A stretch of DNA of 64,000 bases from Prinia subflava (Eukaryota; Chordata; Aves; Passeriformes; Cisticolidae): positions 27,093,300 to 27,157,299 of the forward strand of contig NC_086254.1 in NCBI RefSeq assembly GCF_021018805.1. Direction: 5' to 3'. This document shows, in pieces, positions 1-10,720 of this stretch; positions within the stretch are counted from its first letter, which is position 1; each line of letters begins with the position of its first letter. A program made the position numbers and the translations under genes. The notes under the pieces were generated by a model. That model did no database searches and was not told the DNA's origin. It worked only from the letters and a program-made list of their open reading frames with translations.

Positions 1-1789
1 CAGTCCCTGAAACACTTTCATGCACCTCGCTTCGCTCAGACTGCTCCCAGGAATATTTGCTGGTGTGCTTTAGTGCTGCAGGCCTGGCTGCACAGCCTGG
101 ATGGCCGGGAATGATCTCTGCTCCCTCAGGGACCCCCGAGGCTCTGGAGCAGGCAGGGACTGTGTGGAGCAGCCCCACAGCAGCCTGGCATGCACATGCT
201 GGGAGCAGCATCCCCTCTGCACATGGGAGCAGCACATGGAGCTGAAGATTCCACCCGCATCCACAGCCTGCAGCAACTCCTGGGGGCTCCCCAAAGTTTC
301 CAGGGCTCTGCTATGCTCATGTCCTCAAGCTGTGGCCAGTTTTGCCAGCTTAGGGATGCAGGATGAGGAAGGCTCCAGGCTGCCCTGCCTGCTGCACACA
401 TCTGGCGCAGACATGGAGCCGATCCTGCGAGCGGCTGCTCGCGCTCCTCTTCCGCTCGGGGGTTTTTCAAAGAGCAGGCTTCCTACAGCTGATTTACAGC
501 ACTTTTTAGAGCAAAGGGGCGATTCCAGAGAAGCCACCAATTATGTTGATGAAGAGCCTGACAGTAAACAGTGTCTTTTCTCCCTCTAAAAGAAAAAGAC
601 ACGGAGGGAATTCAGCATCTTCCCAACATCAAAGCTAATAACAGAAGTGAAGTGAGACTCTGACCTTTAACAGCCTGCCTGTTAGTGTGGATTATATCAT
701 GTCAGCAGCCATCTGCAATATAAACTATACCTGGCTTTGATGAGACCTCTTATAGACCTTTAAAGGGGTGGAAATACTGCACAGCTTTCTGCAGAGAGGA
801 AGCCACTGGAATACCAAGGCTTTAGCTCTGCAGCACATGAGTGTGTCCTGCTGGATCCTCAGGGCTGCTGGGATCCTCACACAAACCTGTCTGGGATGCT
901 GGAGCCAGAGCAGGTTGTGGCTGTGCTTGCCAGTCCCAAGGTTCAGATATTATAGAGTTTTTGGGTCTCCATCACCTCCTGGGCCTTTTGCTGAAGAGCA
1001 GAATGAGGTTGTGTCTCTGCTCTCATATGGTGAGATTGGATACGTGGAGACTGTAAGGGTTTGTCAACTCTCTTGACAAATAAGTCTGTTTGCCAGCCAG
1101 CAGCCTTCATCCTTTTTTTTTTTTTTTTTTCTTTTTTTTCTTTGTATTTCTTTTCTTTCCACCCAAAATTCCACCCTTCAGATGCTTTGGGGATGGACAG
1201 GCACCTAAGATTCAGCACCCATCTCCCTGCAATGTTGTCTCTGAATCCATCAGGTGCTGCAGTACACCTCGAGTCCAAACCCAGCATTTGCCCCCACCCT
1301 GTTTTTTCTCGGCACTGGTTTGTGATCCTGGCACTTCTCTAGGGCAGTAAACAGGGTGTAAAAGATCTCAGTTGGGGGTACATAAGGGCAGGGATTGCAG
1401 GAGATGGTGACAGGAACTTTCCTTCCACACAGAAGCATCTCAGTGTGTTGGAAGGTGATAGCCATTGCTCCCCAAAGAGGATCCAGAAATAGCAGGTCTG
1501 ATGGAGCCACAGAACATCACTGAGAAGATGATCTAATTTCCTAATATGCTGAAATATCTCGCCTTCTCAGGAGACTTATCCCTAGAAAGGAAGTTTCCTT
1601 AGCCATATCAGGTAGGGAAGAAAAATGGAGGAATGAAAAAAGTCATCATTACTCTGACACTTGGAGATAACATTCAAAGCTAAGTGTTGGGCAGGATAAC
1701 TCTGCTCCTAAACAAAGCTGATTTATGGGGAAAACTCATCCATTTACAGTCCATAAGTTAAGGGCTCAGGCTCTGTGCACAGAGGTGCT
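1..1789. other. Non-genic interval, no supported feature except a T tract
   Basis: Mixed-composition DNA. The first 600 bases are GC-rich and open in several overlapping frames on both strands, which is expected where stop codons are rare; none of the translations resembles a protein family I know. A T18-C-T8 tract lies at 1113-1139. I see no RNA gene, transposon end or CpG island. Confidence 0.6.
1113..1139 (+). repeat. Poly-T tract
   Basis: Eighteen T, one C and eight T in a row. It is a simple-sequence tract with no adjoining retroelement body or target-site duplication that I can see. Confidence 0.9.
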
Positions 1790-2260
1790 TCAGTCATCAA
1801 GGAATATGGTAATAATGTTTTATGGAAATGTCTCAGGCTTCCTCTCCACAGGGCCCTGGCCATTGCTGTTATGAAATACACAATGCTTTAGCATCTCCAT
1901 GTCCTACACATTGAGCCATAAAGACAAACATGAGTGATCTTGTATCTTCTGGGGCTTTATGGCGTTATAAAATATGTTTTATGTTCCAATCAGCAGTGAC
2001 AATTTATGAACAGAGAGGCTTGAAAAGATGTAACATCAGACTATGTATTTTAATATACTTTGAGAGAACTGTAATGCCTTGAATGACATTTGCTCTCAGC
2101 ACACACGGAAAATGAATAGTAATGCAGTGGAGATTGATGGTTTATTTCATCACGAAGGGTCTTCTGTGCAAAGAGTTTTATGAACGTTATAGACAATAAC
2201 TAGTTGGCTTAAGGAAGAGGATTTATTGGCCCTGTGGCCACCTTCTCCTGGAGTACTCAC
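1790..2260. promoter_or_regulatory. Candidate regulatory block with HOX13/CDX-like TTTATG cluster
   Basis: AT-rich block without visible repeats. TTTATG occurs at 1819-1824, 1956-1961, 1978-1983, 2003-2008 and 2177-2182, and its complement CATAAA at 1917-1922. Three of these extend to TTTATGG/CCATAAA, the type of site bound by posterior HOX and CDX homeodomains. The motif positions are seen directly; enhancer function and conservation are inferred and untested. Confidence 0.35.
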
Positions 2261-3579
2261 ATTTTCTCTGTGCCTTGTTTGTGAAATTTGTTAGCATCAC
2301 TTCCAGGAGGTTTGTTGGTTTTTTTTTTCCCCTTGCCTGTAAGTATTCAAATTAGAGCTGGAGATAGACACCAACCATTTTTATTAATGTTTCCTTTTAT
2401 TTACACAATGTATCAGTTATAAGAAGATATTATGGAGTAGTGCTAAAATGATCTATTTTATATGCAACTCCTTTGGGGAATGAAAATAAAGCTGCTCAGA
2501 AGAGGAAGCAACGCGGGCGTCAGACAAGAGTTAGAACATGCTCTTTGTGGAGTATTGGTCACATTTAAACATCCTGTTCTTTAGATTATGCTGGGAATTT
2601 ATTGCTAGTACTGGATTTTTTGTGAGTTCAGCATATTTTGGTAAAAAAACCCTCAACTCTTCTGTTGTAATTCATCTTTGGGTATGCATTGCTGCAAAGG
2701 ATGATGTCCAAAAGGATGTGCAGGCTGGCAGTGGCTTGGGGGATTGGCTCTGCCAATAAAAGGCAGCTGTTGAGCCTGCAGTGACCAGCCTGTGCTTCTA
2801 GTCCTGTGCCCAAAATCTGGGATTTTTTACCCAAGTGTGGGGAAATTTTTCCATCTCACTCCTGTTCATCTTTTTCCTGCCATTTACTCATGCCCAAACC
2901 ACTAACCAGGAGCCCTGTGAAACAAACAGTCATCCTCATCCCAGTCTCATATTAAATTGCATCCTGTAGCAGGGAAAATTTGGAAAATGTGTTTCTTTTA
3001 AGCCTCCTTGTGAGAAAGCAGGGAGAAGGATGACAGCATTGAGCTTTAGGGGATCCTCTGAAAGGAGCAGCTGTGATTTGTCCAATACTAGGCACCGCAG
3101 ATATAATTCTTTAGTCTGCAGTGAAGAAGAGGAGAAGGTGACTGGTTTGGATGCTGGTGGGCCATTGAATGAGCAGGGATGGAGGGAGCAGTGTGGTTTT
3201 TGTCTCCTCCTGTTGGAACAACAAGCTGAGGACAGCCAGGACCTGTCCCCTCACAGGCCTGCCCTGGTTGCCACCTCTGATGCATTTATATGAAACTTCC
3301 AGCACCAGTTGCAGATTGATTCTTCCAAATCATGGCAAAATTGTGTCAGGAATCAATGAAGAGAATCCCAGCCCCGTGGTAAGGGCAGCATTTCAGGCAC
3401 TGAGGGGTTTTAGGCAACAATGGGCTGGGTCAACAACATCTTCACAGGAGAAAGGTGTCCATGAAACACCAAAGGGTTGAGAGGTCACAGTGAGACCCTG
3501 GTGTCCCCTCAGGGCAATGCCAGAGGTGAACATTTCACTCCTTAATGTCCCCCTTGTTGTACCTCCTGATTTATTTTTA
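2261..3579. other. Non-genic interval, nothing recognised
   Basis: Mixed AT-rich to neutral DNA. The short open frames around 2538-2759 and 3030-3480 lack codon patterns or motifs of a known family. No repeat family is recognisable apart from a short T run near 2320. Confidence 0.6.
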
Positions 3580-3860
3580 CTCTCAGAGTAAAGCTGTTGA
3601 CTCTCCTGTGCTTAGCACAAGCCCCTCCACAGTAATTAAGCATTAGCTAATATCTGCTCATTGAAAACCATAAGAGCTTTATTATCAGGCAGGAAAAGGC
3701 TTCATTGATTTAGAAGACAGTTCATGTGGTAATTTCCATGCCACCTTAAAAATCACAGCAAAGTGATCTCTAGAAGGTAATAAACAAGATGCAAAATCAC
3801 CATAATGACATAAATCACCTTGAACTTACTTGATAAGGACCGTGCCATGGATCCATCCAA
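3580..3860. promoter_or_regulatory. Candidate conserved non-coding block
   Basis: AT-rich, repeat-free stretch with homeodomain cores, including TAATTA at 3633-3638 and several TAAT/ATTA words nearby. I call it from texture and motif density only; a cross-species alignment would decide it. Confidence 0.3.
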
Positions 3861-4269
3861 GGGAATTGCTCTGTAATGCAGTATCAATGTCCCATCATTT
3901 TAAAGTGTTACTGAAGTTATAGGGAAAAATGGGTTTCTTTTTAGGATATGTGGGATTTCATTAAGCTCTTGTGTGTGGAGAGGAATGGGAGCACATGGGT
4001 AGACGTAGCAGTGATGACATCTGGTGATCAGTTTGTCCTTCCAAACCTCCATCCCCTGAGTCCCCCAGGAGAACAGCCTGTCCTTAAAACCAGAGCAAGA
4101 GAAGCTGAACTAGAGAAAATAATCCTGGACAACAACCTCCTGTCTTCAGAGCCCAGGGAAAGGCCTGTGGAAGCAGCTCCTTTCCTGCTGCCTGCCTTGG
4201 GTGCTCACAGTGCAGCCCCAGCTCCCGGGGTGTCACGAGGAGTTAGGAGCAGAGGAGATGGATTAGGCC

Positions 4270-4500
4270 CTTCTGGCTGGCATGCCATGAATTATGTGTT
4301 AGCTCTACATCCAGCCATTCATTAGAGATTTACCAGCTGCTTTTTACCTAAATATTTGCTTTAAACCCTCGGCATATTTCATTCCGTAGATTATTTTTTC
4401 CTACCAGTTATGAATCAGGGCTAAAAGCGTTTTAGAAAGAAAACACACTTTGCTGAAGTCAGATACTGCATTCAGTCAAAATCCACGAGAAATGTAAGAT
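4270..4500. promoter_or_regulatory. Candidate conserved non-coding block
   Basis: A low-repeat, AT-rich block between more neutral flanks, with ATTA/TAAT words and a run of TTT/AAA-bounded motifs around 4345-4420. There is no reading frame or structural RNA signal. The regulatory role is inferred. Confidence 0.25.
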
Positions 4501-5410
4501 CAGTTGGAAATATGAAGGAGGTTGTTCCAAATTTTGACTGGGACCAGTGACTGGGACAGAGTCATCCGGGATAGATACAGAGCAAGTAGAGATGATGTTA
4601 TTTCTGCAATTATCAGACTCTCTACTCCAGCCCAATCAGTAAGAAAAATTTTAATTATCATTTTTATTTTCACTGTGTAATTTTTCCTTTTCGTTGGTCT
4701 AAGCCAATTTTTCTGCCCTTCCTCCACAAGGATTTAGTAAATTTTGCTGTCAGTCTGGGAACCCTCCTCCAGCAGCACTGGAGCTCTCAGCTGATGCCCA
4801 TCTTTCCTTGAGAAGGGTCTGTTGAAGGCAATTGTATTGACCCAAATTATGGTTGGAATCACTGTAATCAGGGATACAGGAAGGCTGCTCTTTTTTATAT
4901 GAATATTTAATTTTGTTTCTGTTATAAAGTCAAAATTTCAAACTTTCACTGAAGTCCTTAATTCTGCCCAGTAGTGACAGACTTTTTTGAGGTTGAAAAA
5001 ATCTGTGCACCTGTATCAAATCTCCTTGGAAATTTCTGAACAGAGCAAAATTTGCAGCAACAGTTAGTTTAACATGATTTTAAATTATTTCAGGATAATT
5101 AGATGAGTAAATAGAAGTTTTTCTTTTTGGTACAGCCTGAATTTTTATGCCATTCCTGCAGAATAAAAAGAAATGGAGACAACTCAGAGAAATTCCAAAT
5201 TCCAGAATTTGCATCCAAAGTCAGGACTGGTTTCCAGACTCGAGAGGAACCATACTTTCCTCTCATGTAAGTCAACACAACCATCAGGCAATGAACCTGG
5301 AAGAATTAATTTGTGGAGCAATGCCAATCCTCCTGCAGTAAGGCAACTGGTACCAGCGTGTGCTGCAGGAGCTTTCTCAACTCAAACCAGCTGCAAATCT
5401 GCTCTAAGTG
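4501..5410. other. Non-genic interval, nothing recognised
   Basis: AT-rich DNA with no open frame above about 75 codons, no recognisable transposon and no distinct motif cluster. Confidence 0.6.
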
Positions 5411-5497
5411 TTTTTTGGTTTTTTTTTTTTTTGTTTTTTTTTTTTTGGTTTTTTGGGTTTTTTTGCCTTTTTTTCTCTTTATTTTTTTCTTACAGGT
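5411..5497 (+). repeat. T-rich low-complexity tract ending in a splice-acceptor-like CTTACAG
   Basis: T-rich tract with interspersed G from 5411 to 5473, continuing through a C/T-rich stretch to TTCTTACAG ending at about 5496. The end fits a vertebrate 3' splice site, but the sequence after it has an early stop in its frames and no paired donor that I could find, so I treat it as low-complexity sequence. Confidence 0.75.
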
Positions 5498-6612
5498 CCT
5501 TAATCCACTGGGTTAAAGCTTTACAGTGAACAGAGTACTGAGCAGGACAGACCAGCACTTCAGATTGCAGCTGCTAAAGGCAGTCATCCCACTCATCCCA
5601 GTGTTTGAAATAAATCCTTACATGGGGATCTTAAAGAGCTGGACTAACTCCCCAAAGCATTAATGGGTGTTAAGTGGTGTGCTGAGATAAGAGTACATCC
5701 CATTGTTAGGAGTGACCGATAGAGCTCAGGGGTCAAGTGAAATTGGGCTTATCTGCTGGCAATTCAGCCTTTTTTCTTCCTGTGTTTGCTGTCTAGAATT
5801 TTCTTCTGGGGAGGAAAAAAAAAGGAAAAGGAAAGTGTAAAGTGTAAAGCAGCTCATATTTTAATCAGGAGTCAAGCGGAAGATTCTTCAGGGCAGATGA
5901 AAGACAGACACAGCACTTTGTGTGGAAAAGCCAGGAGATGCCTTCCCTGCATCGTGAAATCCTCGGGAACATTGAATATCCCAGGGAAGACAGAGCTCCT
6001 TTCATGAAGGCAACAGTGCAGGAGAAATCCTTTTTCCATTAAACACGAGCAGACAGAAGGCTCCTCATTGCTTTCTTTAGTGCACAGGAGCTGGCACCTG
6101 AACCTGCCCCTTTCCTGGTGCCTGCAGTGTGGCTGAACCTCCCAAGGATGGGGTGGCCAGTCTGGGTATGGCTTCAGCTCTGGGAAAGCAAGGACAGTGC
6201 AGCAATCCAGAGAAAAGCTCAATTTTCCCACCCTCTGCTGGACTCAAAGGGGTTTTGTAGCTGTTGCCAACGAGTTTGGAGTGAACTGGGTGGGATCAAG
6301 TCCTCGGCTCTGGAATGGACTCGCTGTTCTTGGCACAGCAAAGTCCATTCTTGCCACCTGGGATATTCGCCCAGGATTTGATTCCAAGGTTGATGTACCC
6401 AGGGAGAGGTGACATTCTGATGTACTGGGATAGGTCCCAGCACATCCATTTCGTGGGGGTGGCTTTCAGAGGGAGCAGTGGGAAAGGTCTGGGTGTGCCT
6501 TACCCAAGGGCACCTTCACTGCTGCTACAGGAGCACCTTATCACTGAGGTGACATCAGAAGAAAGGCCCATTAAAAACAAATATCTATTCTGCTTTTGTG
6601 GAAAGGGATCAC
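5498..6612. other. Non-genic interval, nothing recognised
   Basis: Neutral composition. Several open frames of 70-160 codons overlap on both strands at 5780-6800, some running into the following T tract, and none resembles a protein. No repeat family is seen. Confidence 0.6.
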
Positions 6613-6680
6613 CTTTTCTTTTCTTTTCTTTTTTCTTTTCTGTTCTTTTTTTTTTTCTTTTTTTTTTTCTTTTTTTTTTT
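6613..6680 (+). repeat. (TTTTC)n-like T-rich tract
   Basis: Pyrimidine-only low-complexity tract made of TTTTC-like units, degenerating to long T runs. Translation gives runs of phenylalanine on one strand and lysine on the other, which accounts for the open frames crossing it. Confidence 0.9.
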
Positions 6681-7379
6681 AATGAGGAACTTGAAATCAC
6701 AAGTGAAACTGCAGCTGAACTCTTTATTGACAAAAATCTGCGGGGTTTTGATCACTGTGAAATGGTTCAGACTGCTGGGCTGCACACAAACTCTTTCAAA
6801 TAATCCTCCCTGGTTTCCCAAGCTTTGCAGTCTTTCTGAAACCTAAATCAGCATTTACCTGTTTGGGCAAATTCCCAGGGATGCTGTGCACTCACCTGCA
6901 GCAGTACCAGGATCTTCCCTCCCTGTTTTCCGCTCTGTTTCCCTGCTGGTCACTAAACCAGAAGGTTCCTAGATTTGTCCTGACCACAGAAATGCACTTT
7001 AACATGAATGGTCTAATTCCACTCTACCAGAGCTGAGTTTTGAGATGGAAATGCAACCCTCTGAGCTCTTGACTCTGACCCACTTTCTGCCTAGAGCACA
7101 GCAGGAAGCCAACAGCTCCATCCCTCCTTCACTGGAACCAGATGGATCCCTATAAAATATTACTGGAAGGCTACAACAATTCAGTGTGTTCTTCCCTGTT
7201 CATTAAAATACAATACCCATATACAGTGGCAAAGAACAGGTCTCTAAAACACAGTGTGGCAAAACAATTTGTTTATAAATCTGAAGGAGCCCAGGATTTC
7301 CCTGCATCTCTTTAATTTCAGCAGTGAGGGAACCCTGGAGTGTTGCAAAGCTGAGTAGGGAGGCTTTTACTGAGCTATC
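6681..7379. other. Non-genic interval, nothing recognised
   Basis: Unremarkable AT-moderate DNA without an open frame of note or a recognisable repeat. Confidence 0.55.
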
Positions 7380-7920
7380 AAGTCTGAGAGCAGGAATAAA
7401 AATGTATATTTTCTTTCCTTCTGATTAATAGTTCCAGTCAACATCAGCTAACTTATTCCTATTGACAGATCTATGAAATACTTGCAGAATCAACAGCCAT
7501 AAAGTGGATGGCAAAGCACTGGCACCATAAAGCCGTAACGTCCGTGTCTATTGCAATCAAGGCTTTTAAAACCTAATTACTTCTGGGTGACATCAGTCAT
7601 ATATTTTCGTGTGAAATTACAGTGGCATGCAAGTGCCCAGCAAAATAAAAGAAAACAAATGATGTCCTATAATAACAGAGAAGTGAACTGTCATTTTTAA
7701 TCTGGCATGAAAGCTCCAACTGATGAAGCTTAATACAACTTGTTAAAACACCTAACAAGTGAGGAAGTGATTAAGTGTTGTCCTTTTGCCTCTGGGAAAT
7801 GGGATCTGCTCTCAGCAAGCACGGAGTGACTGAGATAGCCCTTTGGAGCTGATTGAGCTGCACATAAAGTAACTTCTAATGATCTCAGTCCACTTTGAGC
7901 CATAAAGATTTAGAAGGGAC
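7380..7920. promoter_or_regulatory. Candidate regulatory block with TGATTAAT, paired CCATAAAG and an inverted repeat
   Basis: AT-rich, repeat-free block. It holds a PBX-HOX type TGATTAAT at 7423-7430, two CCATAAAG sites exactly 28 bp apart (7497-7504, 7525-7532) and a third at 7900-7907, plus a perfect inverted repeat with ACTTGTTA (7738-7745) and TAACAAGT (7753-7760). This composition is typical of developmental enhancers, but conservation was not tested. Confidence 0.38.
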
Positions 7921-8559
7921 AATATTTTAGAAATGATCAAGTTCCACTCTTTTTATTAGTGAGGATAAAACACCTTTGTGGAGGAAATTAAACAGAATAA
8001 ATTGCTGAAGCCTTCTGCAGCTTCCCTCATTTAGTGGTGTCAGAAGAGTGCAGCAGACACCAGCCTGGAGCAGGAGCTCATCCACAGCAGAGGGCACTGA
8101 GGAGGGAAACTGCCTTCTGCTTCCTAAGAGTTTCCAGGCTCTTTGTGTGGTAAAATCCTTTGGAACAACTCCACTCACACGATGCTTTTCTAGAAGGGAC
8201 TGAAGACACCTGACAGCCTCCAGCTCCATCACTTCACTCGTGCCTGTGCTGTCTCCATCCCTGTGGGGAAATGAGGGACTCGGGAACATCCGTGGGGTTT
8301 GGGGCTGGGCAGGGCAGACACCTCTGCAGCCCTGGTGATGGAGGAGCATCCTTTGGAGCAGCACTGAGAGAGCTCCAGGGATGCTCTGCTCTGCTCTGCT
8401 CTCCAAACTGGCCTTTCTGCCAAGTCACCTCCAGCACTAATCCCTCCTCAGGGACAAACCCGCTGAAGCTCCCGGTTCCTGCGACGGACCATGGCAGAAC
8501 CCGCTGCAGTCTGTGCTTCTGGCTTTTATTAAGGACACGTTTTTCAGGAGATGTTCCTT
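7921..8559. other. Non-genic interval, nothing recognised beyond a short tandem repeat
   Basis: GC-moderate DNA with overlapping open frames on both strands (7927-8406 on the minus strand is the longest, 159 codons) but no family resemblance. A short (CTCTG)n run lies at 8382-8403. Confidence 0.55.
8382..8403 (+). repeat. (CTCTG)n microsatellite
   Basis: About four tandem pentamers, CTCTG in register, at the end of a GC-moderate stretch. Confidence 0.85.
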
Positions 8560-9000
8560 TTATGGTGCTTAAATTAAGTTTTCAAGGTTAATTGTCCAAT
8601 TTGATGACTTTGGTTCAATAAATAATTCAGAGACAGTTTATGTCCTCCCATGTAAAGATGCCTACTGAGGTTACAGTCGCAGCCAGGCACTTCCTCTGAT
8701 GTGCTATTAGCTAATGTGCTGGAGGTTTTTCCACTTCAGTTTGGAAGCATTTATGCTCTTTGAGAGGAAATTTGAATGGAACTGAAGTTCAGTGGAAGGG
8801 GTAATAGTGAAGAGAGTCAAAGTCACCAAGCTATTGATAAAGTCATTGCCAATGTCCATTGTCCAGCGATTTTCCTGTCGTCATCCACCAAACAGCAATA
8901 GCACAGCAATAATTTTAGGTCTTAATAACAACTTCAGCTCGGCAGGTCAAATTGAGAAGTCTTTACATGCTCTTTGGGGACTCATCCTAGAGCAGCTAAC
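8560..9000. promoter_or_regulatory. Candidate conserved non-coding block with SOX-type site
   Basis: Repeat-free block with a SOX-like CCATTGTCC at 8856-8864, nearby ATTG words and TAAT/ATTA cores. Regulatory function is inferred from motif texture only. Confidence 0.3.
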
Positions 9001-9999
9001 TCAGACAAACCTTTTCTCTGAGGCTCTGACTCTGTGAGACTCTGAGCTGATAGAGATGCCATTAGAAATTTCCCTGCCAAACTGCTGCGTGGGATAGATG
9101 AAGTTGCTTCTCTTAGTCACATTTTTATAGCTCTCTTGCAAACCATCTACAAGACTGGTCTTCCTATTGGCTGTGTATAATGGGATCATAACCCTGGTGG
9201 GAGTCCCAGGTATCAATACAAAAAAACCCCAATAAATCATAAATATTCCTGTTAGTGCTAGTGTGAGTTCCAGGGCTGGGAAGTCCCAAGGGAGGGTTGC
9301 TGGGAATTGTGTTTGCTCCTGCCCCAGGGACCTGGAACTGACAAAAGAGAGGAATACTGCTTCTGTTACCAACATTGGAGGAATCTTGGGGGACCAATCA
9401 GTTAATATCCCTTCCATGCTACCAATAAATAAAGCAAAAGATTTGCAGCGCTTACTAAATACCATCTTCCCCCGTTAGTCAAACTCCACAGTGAGTTAGC
9501 AGCATCAGATTTTGAGCAAACCCACATCCCCAGTGCCTAGAGGTGCTTGGCAATCTCCAAACCCCCTGTCCCCCTCCAGCCCCCGTGCAGGGCTGTGGCA
9601 CCACACTCCCCAAAGTGTCACTGGGTTGGATTGAGGTGAGAGCTGCAGCCGGAGCAGCCCTGCTGCTGACACTGCAATGCAGCTCCAATGCAGAGCTCCT
9701 GGCAGAGGGACATTGATTCAATGGTACAGTTGCTGTCCTTTAAGCAAAGGTCACATTGCAGGGCTGGCTCTGCCTGTGTGTACCCGGAGAGGATGGCTGC
9801 ACCAGGAGTTTGAGTTAGGGTGAGATGCCGTGCCTGGTGCTCGTGCCAGGGCTGGGGACATGTGCTGGGATGGAGCCCGTGGTCCATTCACCCTGTGCTG
9901 AGGATGCAGAGCTCTCCCAGGGCACAGAGGGCACAGGTATGCCCTCCCTCTGCCAGGACTGGGGGCTCAGCACAGTAAAATCTGGTACCTAGAGGATGC
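9001..9999. other. Non-genic interval with one unexplained minus-strand open frame
   Basis: A minus-strand frame of 154 codons (9001-9465) runs through DNA of ordinary composition. Its product would carry one hydrophobic stretch near residues 68-90. I recognise no family. It has no matching promoter, and the 5' and 3' ends are not bounded by clear signals. From 9480 to 9980 the DNA is GC-moderate with shadow frames only. Confidence 0.4.
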
Positions 10000-10720
10000 T
10001 ATTTCCACAGCTGTCTGGTTACCCCACCACCTATTTTCATACTCATGGAGTAAAAATATAATCTGAATTTCGCCTGCTAGAAAAAATTGCGGCTACAAAT
10101 ATTCTCACTTAAAAAAAAAATAAAAGAGGCAGTTATTGGCAACCTGGCTCAGAGCTGAGGAGGGCTTGCAGAGCAGCAGACTGTGAGGTTTGTTACCGGC
10201 AATGTATTCAGAAGGCATCTGATCAAAGCCATAAAAGGGGAAAAAAATCATCAAGGCAACATTGTAAAAGATGATAGTTGTTAAATCTAATTTCAATACT
10301 CTGTGTGCATAACCTCTAACTCGGAGGCATCTAAGCATTCCAGACATGGCCGGTGCATTGTAATTTTTGCATCGTTTCACATTACTCACAAGGTGCATTA
10401 GATGGACACTGAAGGATGAATTATTCTTTTCAGCAAAACATTTTTGTGGAGTAAGTAAATTTATCTTGCGGGGAGAGTAAAAGGAAGAAATATGGCATTA
10501 AAATGTGCAGATCTGAGTTGAACACATCTCTCTTTTACAGGGAAACCATGATTTAAGTGCACTCTATTACTAATGTTTAATAAAAGCCATAATTCAGAAT
10601 GTCAGGCTGAGGCTGTGTGCATTGAAACTATGATTTGGGGAAAAAATGACATGGCCATTTTTCAGTACAGTAGCTCTTCTTTAAGCCATTTGTCTGCAGG
10701 CCTAAATTAGCTTTGAAGTG
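10000..10720. promoter_or_regulatory. Candidate conserved non-coding block
   Basis: Long AT-rich stretch lacking repeats other than an A-rich run near 10111-10122. It contains CCATAAAA at 10229-10236 and many TTAAAT/TAATTT words. I infer one or more regulatory elements; the boundaries are approximate. Confidence 0.3.

Noticed and set aside
5466..5497. Strong acceptor-like polypyrimidine-TTACAG
   Set aside because: It arises at the end of a T-rich low-complexity tract and I found no paired donor or open exon.
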